From positions 868,001 through 932,000 of the forward strand of contig NZ_JAGIOC010000001.1 in NCBI RefSeq assembly GCF_017876515.1: a stretch of 64,000 nucleotides of DNA, written 5' to 3'. The position numbers and the translations under genes were made by a program. Under the pieces are notes generated by a model. The model had not been told where the DNA came from and searched no databases. It saw only the letters and a list, made by a program, of their open reading frames with translations. This DNA comes from Brachybacterium fresconis (GTDB taxonomy: Bacteria; Actinomycetota; Actinomycetes; Actinomycetales; Dermabacteraceae). How positions within the stretch are numbered: the first letter of the stretch is position 1; the number at the start of each line of letters is the position of its first letter. Below, piece by piece: positions 9,373 through 16,699 of the stretch.

Positions 9373-10514
9373 TGAGCACGACCACCCCGCCGCCCCGGCC
9401 CGACCGCCCCCGGGTCCAGGACCTCGTCGGCGCCGTGCTCGCCGGCGGCGACACCGAGGACCTGCTGGATCTGCTGGTCCGCTCCGCCCGCACGGACCTC
9501 GACGCCCGCACTGCGGCCCTCGCCCTGCCTCTGGGGCCCGGTACCTGGACGCACGAGATCGTCGACGGCCCCGACGCGCCGGCTCTGCTCGGGGAACCTG
9601 TGGTGCCGGACTCCCCCGCCGGGCGCGCCCTCGAGGACGCCGACGCCGAGGCGTTCGAGGAGATCGGCAGCCTCTCGATCGACGCGCAGGAGCACCGCGC
9701 GCTGCTGGCTCTGATCGACGCCGCCGAGCACGGCGTGGGGACCCTGGTCGTGCTGCGCGGCACCGCAGATGCCCCCTCGGCCCCGTTCACTCCGGCGGAC
9801 CGCGAACGGCTCGACGCCTTGGCCGGTCTCATCGCCCTCACCCTGCGAGCCCCGACCCTGGGCGTCTCCGGGGAGCTGGACGACGAGCGCGGGCGGATCG
9901 CGCGCGATCTGCACGACCTGGCGATCCAGGAGCTGTTCGCGGTGGGGATGGAGCTCGAAGGTCTCACCGACGCCCTGGCCTCCCCCGGGGAGCCGCCCTC
10001 GAACACACGGATCCGCTCCTCCGTCGCCGCCTCCGTGCAGGGGGTGGAGAACGCGGTCGCACAGATCCGGCAGATCGTGCAGTCTCTGCGCCGGCAGCGG
10101 CCGGAGGCGACCCTGACCGAGCAGCTGCGCCACGAGGTGGGACTGGCCACCGCCGGCCTGGGCTTCGTGCCGGCCCTGCGGCTGCCCCCGCACCCGGGGG
10201 AGATGGATGCCGAGCTGCCCGCCGAGGTCGCCGAGGACGTGGTCGCGGTGGTCCGGGAGGGCCTGGCCAACGCCGCACGCCACGCCCACGCCAGCGCCGT
10301 CGCGGTCTCGGTGAGCGTATTCAGCGAGGGCGTGGACCGCGTGGTGCAGGTCAACGTCTCCGACAACGGGCGCGGGATCGACCCCGCGGTGCAGCGGCGC
10401 AGCGGGCTGGCGAACATGTCCAGCCGCGCCCGGCGTCACTCGGGATGGGTCGACGCGATCACCCTCGAGCCGGGCACGATGATCTCCTGGCGCGTCACCC
10501 TGCCGCCGGTGTGA
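9372..10514 (+). CDS. Sensor histidine kinase (NarL/DevS-like)
   Basis: A cytoplasmic histidine kinase of 380 residues without membrane segments. Residues ~20-160 resemble a GAF-like sensor region. The HisKA_3 dimerisation and phosphotransfer helix contains RIARDLHDLAIQEL with phospho-acceptor His181. The C-terminal HATPase domain shows the N-box EGLANAARHAHA and the G-box DNGRGI. It starts on the last base of the cydC stop, so it is probably co-transcribed with cyd, and faces a NarL-type response regulator 15 bp away. Control of cyd in response to redox state or oxygen is an inference from position; the ligand is unknown. Confidence 0.88.
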   Translation: MSTTTPPPRPDRPRVQDLVGAVLAGGDTEDLLDLLVRSARTDLDARTAALALPLGPGTWTHEIVDGPDAPALLGEPVVPDSPAGRALEDADAEAFEEIGSLSIDAQEHRALLALIDAAEHGVGTLVVLRGTADAPSAPFTPADRERLDALAGLIALTLRAPTLGVSGELDDERGRIARDLHDLAIQELFAVGMELEGLTDALASPGEPPSNTRIRSSVAASVQGVENAVAQIRQIVQSLRRQRPEATLTEQLRHEVGLATAGLGFVPALRLPPHPGEMDAELPAEVAEDVVAVVREGLANAARHAHASAVAVSVSVFSEGVDRVVQVNVSDNGRGIDPAVQRRSGLANMSSRARRHSGWVDAITLEPGTMISWRVTLPPV

Positions 10515-10529
10515 TCGGGCCCGGGATGA

Positions 10530-11159
10530 TCAGGAGGGGTCCTGCTTCCAGCCGACGCGGCGGCGGGCGGCCACCATCGCGGCGACCTGGGTGCGGCGCT
10601 GCATGCCGAGGGTCTGCAGGATCACCGTCACCCGGTTCTTGACGGTCTTCTCGGCGATGCCGAGCTCGTCGGCGATCTCGCGGTTGGAGTGCCCGTCGCC
10701 GATCAGGTCGACGATGCGCTGATCGGACTCGGACAGATCCGGGCCGTCGGCGACGTGGTCGGCGGGCCACACGTCCCGGCCCTCGTGCACCGCCCGGATG
10801 GCCGCGACGATCTCCTGGGAGCGGGCGGACTTCAGCATCAGTCCGGCGGCCCCGGCCGACCGCGACTCCCGCAGCGCGGCGTCGTCGTCGAAGCTCGTCA
10901 GCACGAGCATCCGCTGCTCGGGGCAGGTGCTACGAGCGGACCTCATGACGTCGACGCCGGTGCCGTCGGGCAGCTGCAGGTCGACCACCAGCACGTCGGG
11001 GCGGATCGCGGGCAGACGGCGCGTCGCCTCGGCGACGGAGGACGCCTCCCCCACGACGCTCAGACCGTCCTGGGCGTCGATGACCGTGACGATGCCGCGG
11101 CGGACCACCTCGTGGTCGTCGACCAGCATCACGCGGACCTGCTCTGGCGAAGCTGTCAC
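10530..11159 (-). CDS. LuxR/NarL-family response regulator
   Basis: A 209-residue response regulator. The receiver domain carries acidic residues VDDHE near residues 13-17, phospho-acceptor Asp60 in LVVDLQLPDG and the Lys of MLKSA. The C-terminal GerE/LuxR helix-turn-helix contains GHSNREIADELGIAEKTVKNRV. I chose the GTG at 11159 because the reading frame upstream has no receiver homology and runs into the mutM remnant. The gene converges on the kinase gene 10514/10530, and the pair probably forms one two-component system despite opposite orientation. Confidence 0.9.
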   Translation of the reverse strand: MTASPEQVRVMLVDDHEVVRRGIVTVIDAQDGLSVVGEASSVAEATRRLPAIRPDVLVVDLQLPDGTGVDVMRSARSTCPEQRMLVLTSFDDDAALRESRSAGAAGLMLKSARSQEIVAAIRAVHEGRDVWPADHVADGPDLSESDQRIVDLIGDGHSNREIADELGIAEKTVKNRVTVILQTLGMQRRTQVAAMVAARRRVGWKQDPS

Positions 11160-11245
11160 GGCACATCCTTCCGGGTCGGGCCTGCCGTCAGCATATCCGG
11201 CGGCCGCCTCGGGCGAGCCGGAGCAGCGACGTGAGGAGGACGACC

Positions 11246-11398
11246 TCAGCGCCGCGGGAGCGGGCGCTGGCAGCGCGGGCAGAAGTGGCTGCTGCGCCCC
11301 TGATGGACGGCGCGCCGGAGCACGGTGCCGCACCGTCGGCAGGGGGTGCCGTCCTGTCCGTAGGCGGCCAGGGACCGGGCGAAGTAGCCCGACTTCCC
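11246..11398 (-). pseudogene. mutM: mutM 3' fragment (Fpg zinc-finger end)
   Basis: This is the severed C-terminal ~50 codons of formamidopyrimidine-DNA glycosylase. It begins at [14 protein letters not shown] and includes the complete zinc finger pattern CRRCG...FCPRCQ, ending at a normal stop. No start codon or N-terminal domain precedes it. The matching 5' part lies 6.36 kb away at 17742-18575 in the same orientation, ending in GRSGY. Together they make one normal Fpg, so the gene was split by an insertion. The fragment should be non-functional. Confidence 0.9.
11384..11389. repeat. Low-end junction core (direct repeat GTAGCC)
   Basis: This six-base core lies where mutM 3' coding sequence meets island DNA. 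Read on the minus strand the junction codes G-K-S-G-Y-F, versus G-R-S-G-Y at the other junction. A 15-bp context (11378-11392) recurs with one mismatch at 16647-16661. It may be an attachment-site core, or only conserved Gly-Tyr codons. Confidence 0.5.
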
Positions 11399-11618
11399 AC
11401 GATAGATACATTGAAAAACTGGGAGCCTCTGAAGGTGGCGTTTCCGCTGGTCAGAGGATACTTCACGGTGCGACGACGCGTGAAGGACGCGCACTGCCTA
11501 CACACCAGAGTACGGCCTCAGGACTTCAACATGTCAACGGCCCGGTCGAAGGAAGAATCGGGCATCCGTGACCGTGCGCACAGGATGCCTCCGCCAACGA
11601 AGATGGGCACTGCGTCGG

Positions 11619-11958
11619 CTACGACGCAGTCCCGGCCTCCCCTTCTCTTCTTCTCTTGGCGTCCTGTTCGAGCAGGTGGTCCGTGAAGACCTTGGCGATG
11701 AACGTCGTCTGCTCCCGCGTCAGCGGCGGCGCGGCCTGGCGGATCTTCCGGACGTGCTCGGCGTGCGCGGTCAGGCCGAACGCCCGGGTCCAGGTCGGAG
11801 ACCCGGATCAGCGTCTTGATGACCATGCGTCCGTCGCGTCCGTCCACCTTCTCGGTCCGGGCTGGGAGCCTGCCCTGCCAGACGCGCCGCCAGCTGCTCT
11901 TGCTGCAGCCGTGGCGCTCTGCCGAGGCGGCGACGTCGAGCCATTCGTCCACGGCCAT
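11619..11958 (-). pseudogene. Frameshifted small HTH-like protein gene at island end
   Basis: The first ~56 codons read MAVDEWLDVAASAERHGCSK and continue through a GRMVIKTLIRVSD segment that looks like a small winged or excisionase-type DNA-binding fold. After that the frame turns into a low-quality Arg/Pro-rich run, whereas the +1 frame continues sensibly (HAEHVRKIRQAAPPLTREQ, then a charged C-terminus) to a TAG at 11619. The 340-nt span is one base out of frame, so a single indel near 11785-11795 has split it, or the sequence has an error. The family is not recognised. Its position at the island edge suggests a regulatory or mobility role, which is only inference. Confidence 0.5.
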
Positions 11959-11973
11959 CGGCCAGGGTTGTGG

Positions 11974-12891
11974 TCACTCGGTTTCTGCGCTCTGGCGGTC
12001 GTCGGCAGAGCGCGCTGGCTCCGGGGCGCAGCAGTCTGCCTCAGTCTTCCGGAGGCTGGCGCGGCGGCGACGGCTGAGGGTCCCGATCAGCAGCACGACG
12101 ATCACGGCGGCGACGGACACTCCGGTGACGACACCGACGTGTCCTTGGACCCAGCCCGACACCGCAGTGGCGACTCCGGCGACGGCGTTGGTGCGACTGG
12201 AGGCGGCAGCGTCGCCGGTGGCGGCCGGGTACCAGTACCAGGCCAGATAAGCACCGGTGAGTACGAGGACGAAGGCAGTAATCCTGGGCCCATAGCGCGC
12301 CAGCGATGCGATGCGTCGCGACAGCGCCGAACCTGCTGCGGCGGCGGCAACGGCGACGATCAGCAAGACGGTGGCAGAGCCCGCGGCGTACACGCCGAAC
12401 ACGAGGAGCAGCCCTGCGAAGCTGGCTGTGGCCTGGGCCTGCGCGATGACGGCCAGGAGTACGCCGAAGGTGCACGACAGCGACGCCACGGCGTAGCCGA
12501 CCCCGAAGAGGACCATGCGTGCGGTGCTCGGAGGGCGGTCCGTGACTCGGGAAGGGATGCTGGGCAGTCGGAGCGAGAAAGACCGGCCTGTCAGCATCGC
12601 CGCGCCGAACAGGACGAGCACGACGCCGACGGCGAGCCCCAGCACGGGAGCGGCCTGGATCAGGCTCCGCGCTCCGGCGCTCACAGCGATGCCTGCCAGC
12701 GCGAGCGTTCCCGCGAACCCGATGGTCACCGCGACGCCGGCACGCAGCGACCGCAGGAGTCGCACCGGTGCCGGGGAGGAGGAGGCGTCCCCGAGCGCGT
12801 GGGTGATCCACGCCGGGAGCAGGGCAAAGCCGCAGGGATTGACCGGGGCGATCATCCCGGCGGCGAAAGCGAGCGCGAGAAGTCCACCCAT
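11974..12891 (-). CDS. CcdA/DsbD-type membrane thiol transporter in mer operon
   Basis: A 305-residue polytopic membrane protein with about six to seven hydrophobic helices. The two cysteines expected for CcdA-type electron carriers are present: Cys20 in APVNPCGFALLP and Cys140 in SLSCTFGV. Such proteins pass reducing equivalents across the membrane to extracytoplasmic thioredoxin-like partners. The cytoplasmic tail has a vicinal pair in ADCCAPEP, unusual for CcdA and suited to binding a thiophilic metal. It lies 3 bp after a TlpA-like lipoprotein gene, its likely partner, and is the last gene of the mer operon. A role in Hg(II) uptake or in keeping the lipoprotein thiols reduced is inferred. 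Confidence 0.8.
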   Translation of the reverse strand: MGGLLALAFAAGMIAPVNPCGFALLPAWITHALGDASSSPAPVRLLRSLRAGVAVTIGFAGTLALAGIAVSAGARSLIQAAPVLGLAVGVVLVLFGAAMLTGRSFSLRLPSIPSRVTDRPPSTARMVLFGVGYAVASLSCTFGVLLAVIAQAQATASFAGLLLVFGVYAAGSATVLLIVAVAAAAAGSALSRRIASLARYGPRITAFVLVLTGAYLAWYWYPAATGDAAASSRTNAVAGVATAVSGWVQGHVGVVTGVSVAAVIVVLLIGTLSRRRRASLRKTEADCCAPEPARSADDRQSAETE

Positions 12892-12894
12892 GGC

Positions 12895-13422
12895 TCAGGC
12901 CCCGGCCTTCTCGAGCTCGGCGACGATCGTGTCGGCGGCGGGGTCGGTGGCGCGGAATGTCACCTTGCCGTCGGCGTCGACGATGATCAGGGTGGACAGC
13001 GCGGCGACGTCGAAGCGCTGCGACAGGACCGCGCCCTCGTCGATGGCGGCGGGGACGTGTTCGGCCTCGACGTACTCCATGAAGCCCTCAATGGTCTCCT
13101 TGGGCTCGCGCGGATCCATGTCGACGGCGAGGAACTGTGCATCAGTGCCGTTGTCCTCGGCGCTGGCGGCGGCTTCACCGAGGGACCGGACGCCGCCGAC
13201 GCATTCGCCGCAGCCGACGGAGAAGAAGAACACGGCGGTGGGCTTCCCAGCGGCTGGCAGGCTGACCTGCTGGCCGTCGATACTGGTCACGGGTGCGGGC
13301 GAGCCGGCGTCCGCGGAGGACCCGTCCTCGTCGGCGCTACCACAGGCACTCAAGGCCAGAGAACCCACGATCAGGAGGCCTGCGAGCGAAAGGGTTGTGC
13401 GGCGGGTGAGGGATATCGTCAT
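12895..13422 (-). CDS. TlpA/thioredoxin-like lipoprotein in mer operon
   Basis: A 175-residue exported protein. The N-terminus is a lipoprotein signal with lipobox LSAC (lipidated Cys27), then a short disordered linker and a thioredoxin-fold domain with active-site motif CGEC (Cys71, Cys74) after FFFSVG. The fold resembles TlpA/ResA redoxins. It overlaps the MerF-like gene by four bases and is followed by the CcdA-like gene. No MerP with its usual metal-binding motif is present, so this protein may take the extracellular Hg(II)-binding role or act as a redox partner. Function is inferred from the motif and operon. Confidence 0.82.
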   Translation of the reverse strand: MTISLTRRTTLSLAGLLIVGSLALSACGSADEDGSSADAGSPAPVTSIDGQQVSLPAAGKPTAVFFFSVGCGECVGGVRSLGEAAASAEDNGTDAQFLAVDMDPREPKETIEGFMEYVEAEHVPAAIDEGAVLSQRFDVAALSTLIIVDADGKVTFRATDPAADTIVAELEKAGA

Positions 13423-13715
13423 CGGTTCTGGTCGTCCTTCGGGTCTGCGGGCTGGGCGGGGTCGGTGGTCGGGCAGCAGTCGGGTCCGGTGCGGCCGTGG
13501 TGGGCTCGGCGACGGGCGACGACCAGCAGGACGAGCGCGACGAGCGCGATGCCCGCGCCGATCACCCAGGGGTTGCCGAGGAGGCCTCCGACGCCGGCGA
13601 GCACTCCCCCGGCTATGAGCAGTGGCAGTGCGCAGCAGAGGGCCATGAGCAGCACGGCTCCTGCCCCGAAGAGCAGGCCTCCGCCACCTGGCCGGTCATA
13701 GTGTTCTGATGTCAT
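13419..13715 (-). CDS. MerF-like small mercury transport membrane protein
   Basis: A 98-residue protein with two transmembrane helices (about residues 14-40 and 48-68). The first helix contains the vicinal pair Cys27-Cys28 in the form CCxxP, as in MerT and MerF, and a second pair Cys80-Cys81 lies in the cytoplasmic tail. MerF is ~81 residues with the same two-pair layout, so Hg(II) uptake towards MerA is the likely role. It sits between merB and the TlpA-like gene. Sequence similarity to MerF outside these motifs could not be tested. Confidence 0.72.
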   Translation of the reverse strand: MTSEHYDRPGGGGLLFGAGAVLLMALCCALPLLIAGGVLAGVGGLLGNPWVIGAGIALVALVLLVVARRRAHHGRTGPDCCPTTDPAQPADPKDDQNR

Positions 13716-13744
13716 CTGTATCTCGAATCTCTCGAAGTCTTGGG

Positions 13745-14407
13745 TCAGCAGCAGCGGCGGCAGTCGTCGGCCGCCGAGACATCACCCTGGGACCGGTCGA
13801 GCAGGCGCGCGGCGAGTTCGGCTCCGATCCGATGCGCCTCGGCCACCGGCACCGCCTCGGCCCCGGGATGCTCGGCGAGCCACTCGGCAGCGTCGCCAAC
13901 AGAGGTGAAGTAGTGCACCTGGTTGCAGAACGACGATCGGATCGAGGTGATCTGGTCCGGATTCATCAGCGAGACCACGGCAGTGGCGGGCTCGATGCTT
14001 ATGGCTCCGGCGACCGGATCGACGGCGACGCGGATCATCTCGCCGCTGGCCGGGGAGACCGACTCCACGCGCGCTGGGCGGCCGAGAAGCGCCGGGAAGA
14101 CCAGGGTGTCCAGCGCGCACCAGGTGTAGAGCCCTTCTCCTGACGCGGTGAACCGGTGCGGGGTGGGCCGCAGGGTGAGGCCCTGGCCGACGATCCGACC
14201 CAGGTCGTCGTACTCGGTGTCGGGCACCGCTGCCAGCCTGGTCCTGACCTGCTCGGGTGTGCGGCCCGCGGCCGTGGCGAGCTGCTCGACCGTGACGGGA
14301 TCGCCGTCGGCGAGAAGCCGAAGCAGCGGGACGAGCAGGCCGGGGTCGAGACCCGTCTCCTCGGTGCGGCCGAGCCGCTCGGGAAGTTGCTTACTGAGGT
14401 CGGACAT
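13745..14407 (-). CDS. merB: Alkylmercury lyase
   Basis: MerB (220 residues) cleaves the carbon-mercury bond of organomercurials by protonolysis and hands Hg(II) to MerA. The N-terminal winged-helix region is followed by the catalytic residues Cys97 and Asp100 in YTWCALDTLVFP and Cys161 in SSFCNQVHYF, matching C96, D99 and C159 of the well-studied enzyme. The C-terminus ends in CRRCC, an extra thiol cluster that might help transfer mercury. The gene lies 49 bp after merA. Confidence 0.95.
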   Translation of the reverse strand: MSDLSKQLPERLGRTEETGLDPGLLVPLLRLLADGDPVTVEQLATAAGRTPEQVRTRLAAVPDTEYDDLGRIVGQGLTLRPTPHRFTASGEGLYTWCALDTLVFPALLGRPARVESVSPASGEMIRVAVDPVAGAISIEPATAVVSLMNPDQITSIRSSFCNQVHYFTSVGDAAEWLAEHPGAEAVPVAEAHRIGAELAARLLDRSQGDVSAADDCRRCC

Positions 14408-14456
14408 TGCGGGTTCCTCCAGTTCTGAATGCGGGCGGTGTGCTGTCGCGGGGTTC

Positions 14457-15878
14457 TCACGCGCAGCAGGAGAGCTTCGAGACGTCGGTGGTGAAGGCCT
14501 TGGCGGCGATCCGGATGCCCTCGGCCATGGTCAGGTACGGAGCCCAGGCGTCGGCGACCTCGGCGATGGTCTTGCCGAGCACGTGGACCCCGGCGGCGGC
14601 CAGCTCCCCCGCGTCCTTGGCGACCGCGGTCAGCCCCAGGATCTCCCCGGTGTCCGCGTCGGCGACCATCTTGATGAAGCCGCGGGTGTCGCGATTGACC
14701 AGCGCGCGGGGCACGTAGTGCAGGGGCAGGACGCGGCAGTCGCAGCGGATCCCCGCCTCGAGGACCTGCTTCTCGGTCATCCCGACCGCGCCGATGGCAG
14801 GAGAGGTGAACGTCACCCGGGGCAGCCTCGCGTAGTCCACCGGCTTTTGGGCATCTGTGAACGCGTTCTCAGCCACGAGGGTGCCGTGGTGGGCGGCGAC
14901 ATAGACGAACTCGGGGTGCCCGGTGACGTCCCCCGCGGCCCAGACCCGGGGGTTGGACGACTGCAGCTGGTCAGAGACGACGATCTGCCCGGCGTCGCCA
15001 GTCTTCACCTCCACCGCCTCGAGGTTGAGTCCCTCGGTGACCGGCCGTCGGCCGAGCGCGACCAGAACCTGGTCGGCGCGGAAGTCCTGCGATCCGCCGG
15101 ACACGTCGGCGGTGACGACGACCTGTCCGTCCGCGTCGCGGGCGACGCGGGTCGGGACCACTCGGCGGACCACTCGGATGCCCTCGTCGGAGAAGACCTC
15201 GGCCAGGGCATTGGACACCTCCAGCTCCTCCTTCGACGCCAGCCGGGAACGGACCAGCAGGGTCACCTTCGCCCCGAGACGCGCATACAGCTGGGCCTGC
15301 TCCAGCGCCACGTAGCCGCCGCCGAGCACCAGCAGCGACTTCGGCACCGCCGTCAGCTCCATCGCCGTGGTCGAGGTCAGGTACCCGGCCTCTTCCAGGC
15401 CCTCGATCGGCGGGGCCCATGGCCGGGATCCGGTCGCGACCAGGTACTGGTCAGCCTCGATGGTCCCGACGGCCCCGTCGGGTCCGACGACCTCCAGGAC
15501 CGGCGCGTCGGGGGTGCCGGCGAACGAGGCGTCGCCCTTGCGGACGTGCCATCCGTACGCCTCGGCGACATCGACGTACTTCTCGCCTCGCAGGCTCTCG
15601 ACCAGGTCCTGCTTGCTCCCGATCAGCGCCGGCATGTCCACCGGTTCCGCGGCCGCGACGATGCCCGGGAACCGACCAGACGCGTCCATGGCGACGTGGC
15701 GGGCCTCGGCGGCGGCGATGAGCGCCTTCGACGGCACGCAGCCGGTGTTCACGCACGTGCCGCCGAAGGTTCCGCGCTCGATCATCACCACCGACTTGCC
15801 GAGCGTGTTCGCACGGATCGCGGCGGCGAACGCTCCGCCGCCCGATCCGATGATGGCGAGGTCGTACTTCGTAGGCAT
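14457..15878 (-). CDS. merA: Mercuric reductase
   Basis: MerA (473 residues) is the cytoplasmic FAD- and NADPH-dependent enzyme that reduces Hg(II) to volatile Hg(0). Seen are the FAD-binding GSGGGAFAAA, the redox-active disulfide GTCVNTGC (Cys42, Cys47), a second nucleotide-binding site LGGGYVALE, and the C-terminal pair LSCCA that shuttles mercury into the active site. There is no N-terminal heavy-metal-associated domain, so this is the short form. AGGAG lies about 7 nt upstream of the ATG at 15878. It is the first gene of the operon divergent from merR. Confidence 0.97.
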   Translation of the reverse strand: MPTKYDLAIIGSGGGAFAAAIRANTLGKSVVMIERGTFGGTCVNTGCVPSKALIAAAEARHVAMDASGRFPGIVAAAEPVDMPALIGSKQDLVESLRGEKYVDVAEAYGWHVRKGDASFAGTPDAPVLEVVGPDGAVGTIEADQYLVATGSRPWAPPIEGLEEAGYLTSTTAMELTAVPKSLLVLGGGYVALEQAQLYARLGAKVTLLVRSRLASKEELEVSNALAEVFSDEGIRVVRRVVPTRVARDADGQVVVTADVSGGSQDFRADQVLVALGRRPVTEGLNLEAVEVKTGDAGQIVVSDQLQSSNPRVWAAGDVTGHPEFVYVAAHHGTLVAENAFTDAQKPVDYARLPRVTFTSPAIGAVGMTEKQVLEAGIRCDCRVLPLHYVPRALVNRDTRGFIKMVADADTGEILGLTAVAKDAGELAAAGVHVLGKTIAEVADAWAPYLTMAEGIRIAAKAFTTDVSKLSCCA

Positions 15879-15927
15879 CCCTGCTCCTGTCAGTCCTTGG
15901 TCTTCTGTTCCGTCATCAACTATGCTG

Positions 15928-15951
15928 GACCTTCCAGTACAGGGGAAGGTC
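15928..15951. promoter_or_regulatory. mer operator/promoter (MerR dyad)
   Basis: A perfect 8-bp inverted repeat, GACCTTCC-N8-GGAAGGTC, lies between divergent merA and merR. On the merA strand TTGACC (complement of 15948-15953) gives a -35 box immediately next to the dyad, as expected for a MerR-type promoter in which the regulator binds inside a long spacer. The -10 is not clear-cut. MerR should repress without Hg(II) and activate merA with Hg(II). Confidence 0.88.
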
Positions 15952-15982
15952 AAGTACGGCCGCGACACGATCGGAGGACGGC

Positions 15983-16372
15983 GTGAAGATCGGGGAGCTC
16001 GCACAGGCGGCCGGCACCACGGCCAAGACCCTGAGGTTCTACGAGGAGCAGGGGCTGCTACCGCCGCCCGGCAGGACGTCGTCGGGGTACCGTGACTACC
16101 CGCCGGACGCGATCGCACGTGTCGACTTCGTCCACCGCGGCCAGGCCGCCGGCCTCACCCTCGCCCAGATCCGCCAGATCATGGACATCCGCGACGCCGG
16201 ACGTGCCCCGTGCGACCACGTGCGCGACCTGCTCGACGCGCGCCTGCACGACATCGAGCAGCAGATCTCCCAGCTGTCCGCACTGCGCGACACCATCACG
16301 GACCTCCGGGACGATGCAGCGCACCCCGAGCCGGAGACCTGCAGCGCCGATCAGGTGTGTCGCTACCTGTAG
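15983..16372 (+). CDS. merR: Mercury-responsive regulator MerR
   Basis: MerR (129 residues) is a dimeric DNA-distorting regulator. It has the N-terminal HTH (MKIGELAQAAGTTAKTLRFYE), the coiled-coil dimer helix, and three cysteines Cys77, Cys120 and Cys126 whose spacing fits the Hg(II) site of classical MerR (82, 117, 126). It starts with GTG and is transcribed away from merA across the dyad at 15928-15951. CueR-like metal sensors also use this dyad, but the three-Cys pattern and merAB context favour mercury. Confidence 0.95.
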   Translation: MKIGELAQAAGTTAKTLRFYEEQGLLPPPGRTSSGYRDYPPDAIARVDFVHRGQAAGLTLAQIRQIMDIRDAGRAPCDHVRDLLDARLHDIEQQISQLSALRDTITDLRDDAAHPEPETCSADQVCRYL

Positions 16373-16699
16373 GTCCTCGTCAGACGTCGAAAGTTGTGAA
16401 AGGAAGACCGTCAGTCAGCCTCGACGGCTTCGTCGATTGAACGGGTCTCATGGACCGCCGCTGCAAGTCAGTGCCCACCCCGAACTGGGCAAATCGCCCT
16501 GTCCTCACCACTGCCGGTTCGTGCCGTGGAACTGCAGTGTCCGCATCGACGCCCACGCGCGGTGCGAGAGAATACCGTGACCGGAGCGCTTCTGGAGCGA
16601 CGGTGATCGTCCTACATTGACGTATCGGGAAACGAGGCGACGCCATGGCGATGTAGCCCGATCCCCTGTTTGTGATCGCGTCGCAGGCGACCGATCGAA
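16373..16699. other. Gene-free stretch between merR and mutM2, with att-like site
   Basis: This 327-bp stretch holds no convincing gene. A 15-bp segment at 16647-16661 matches the low-end island junction (11378-11392) at 14 of 15 bases, including the GTAGCC core, and lies 38 bp beyond the mutM2 stop. A sequence ACATTGACGTA at 16614-16624 recurs in inverted orientation at 17727-17737 in the high end. Near 16400 a short run resembling the start of dihydrofolate-reductase-like proteins (SVSLDGFVD) ends at once in a stop, and is too short to call. Confidence 0.5.

Noticed and set aside
11384-11389. GTAGCC as a transposon-type target-site duplication
   Set aside because: It also codes Gly-Tyr, which is conserved in every Fpg, so six matching bases alone do not prove a duplication; I report it only as a possible core.
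16400-16440. Start of a dihydrofolate-reductase-like gene (SVSLDGFVD)
   Set aside because: Only about nine residues match the family start before a stop codon; no further homology follows in any frame.
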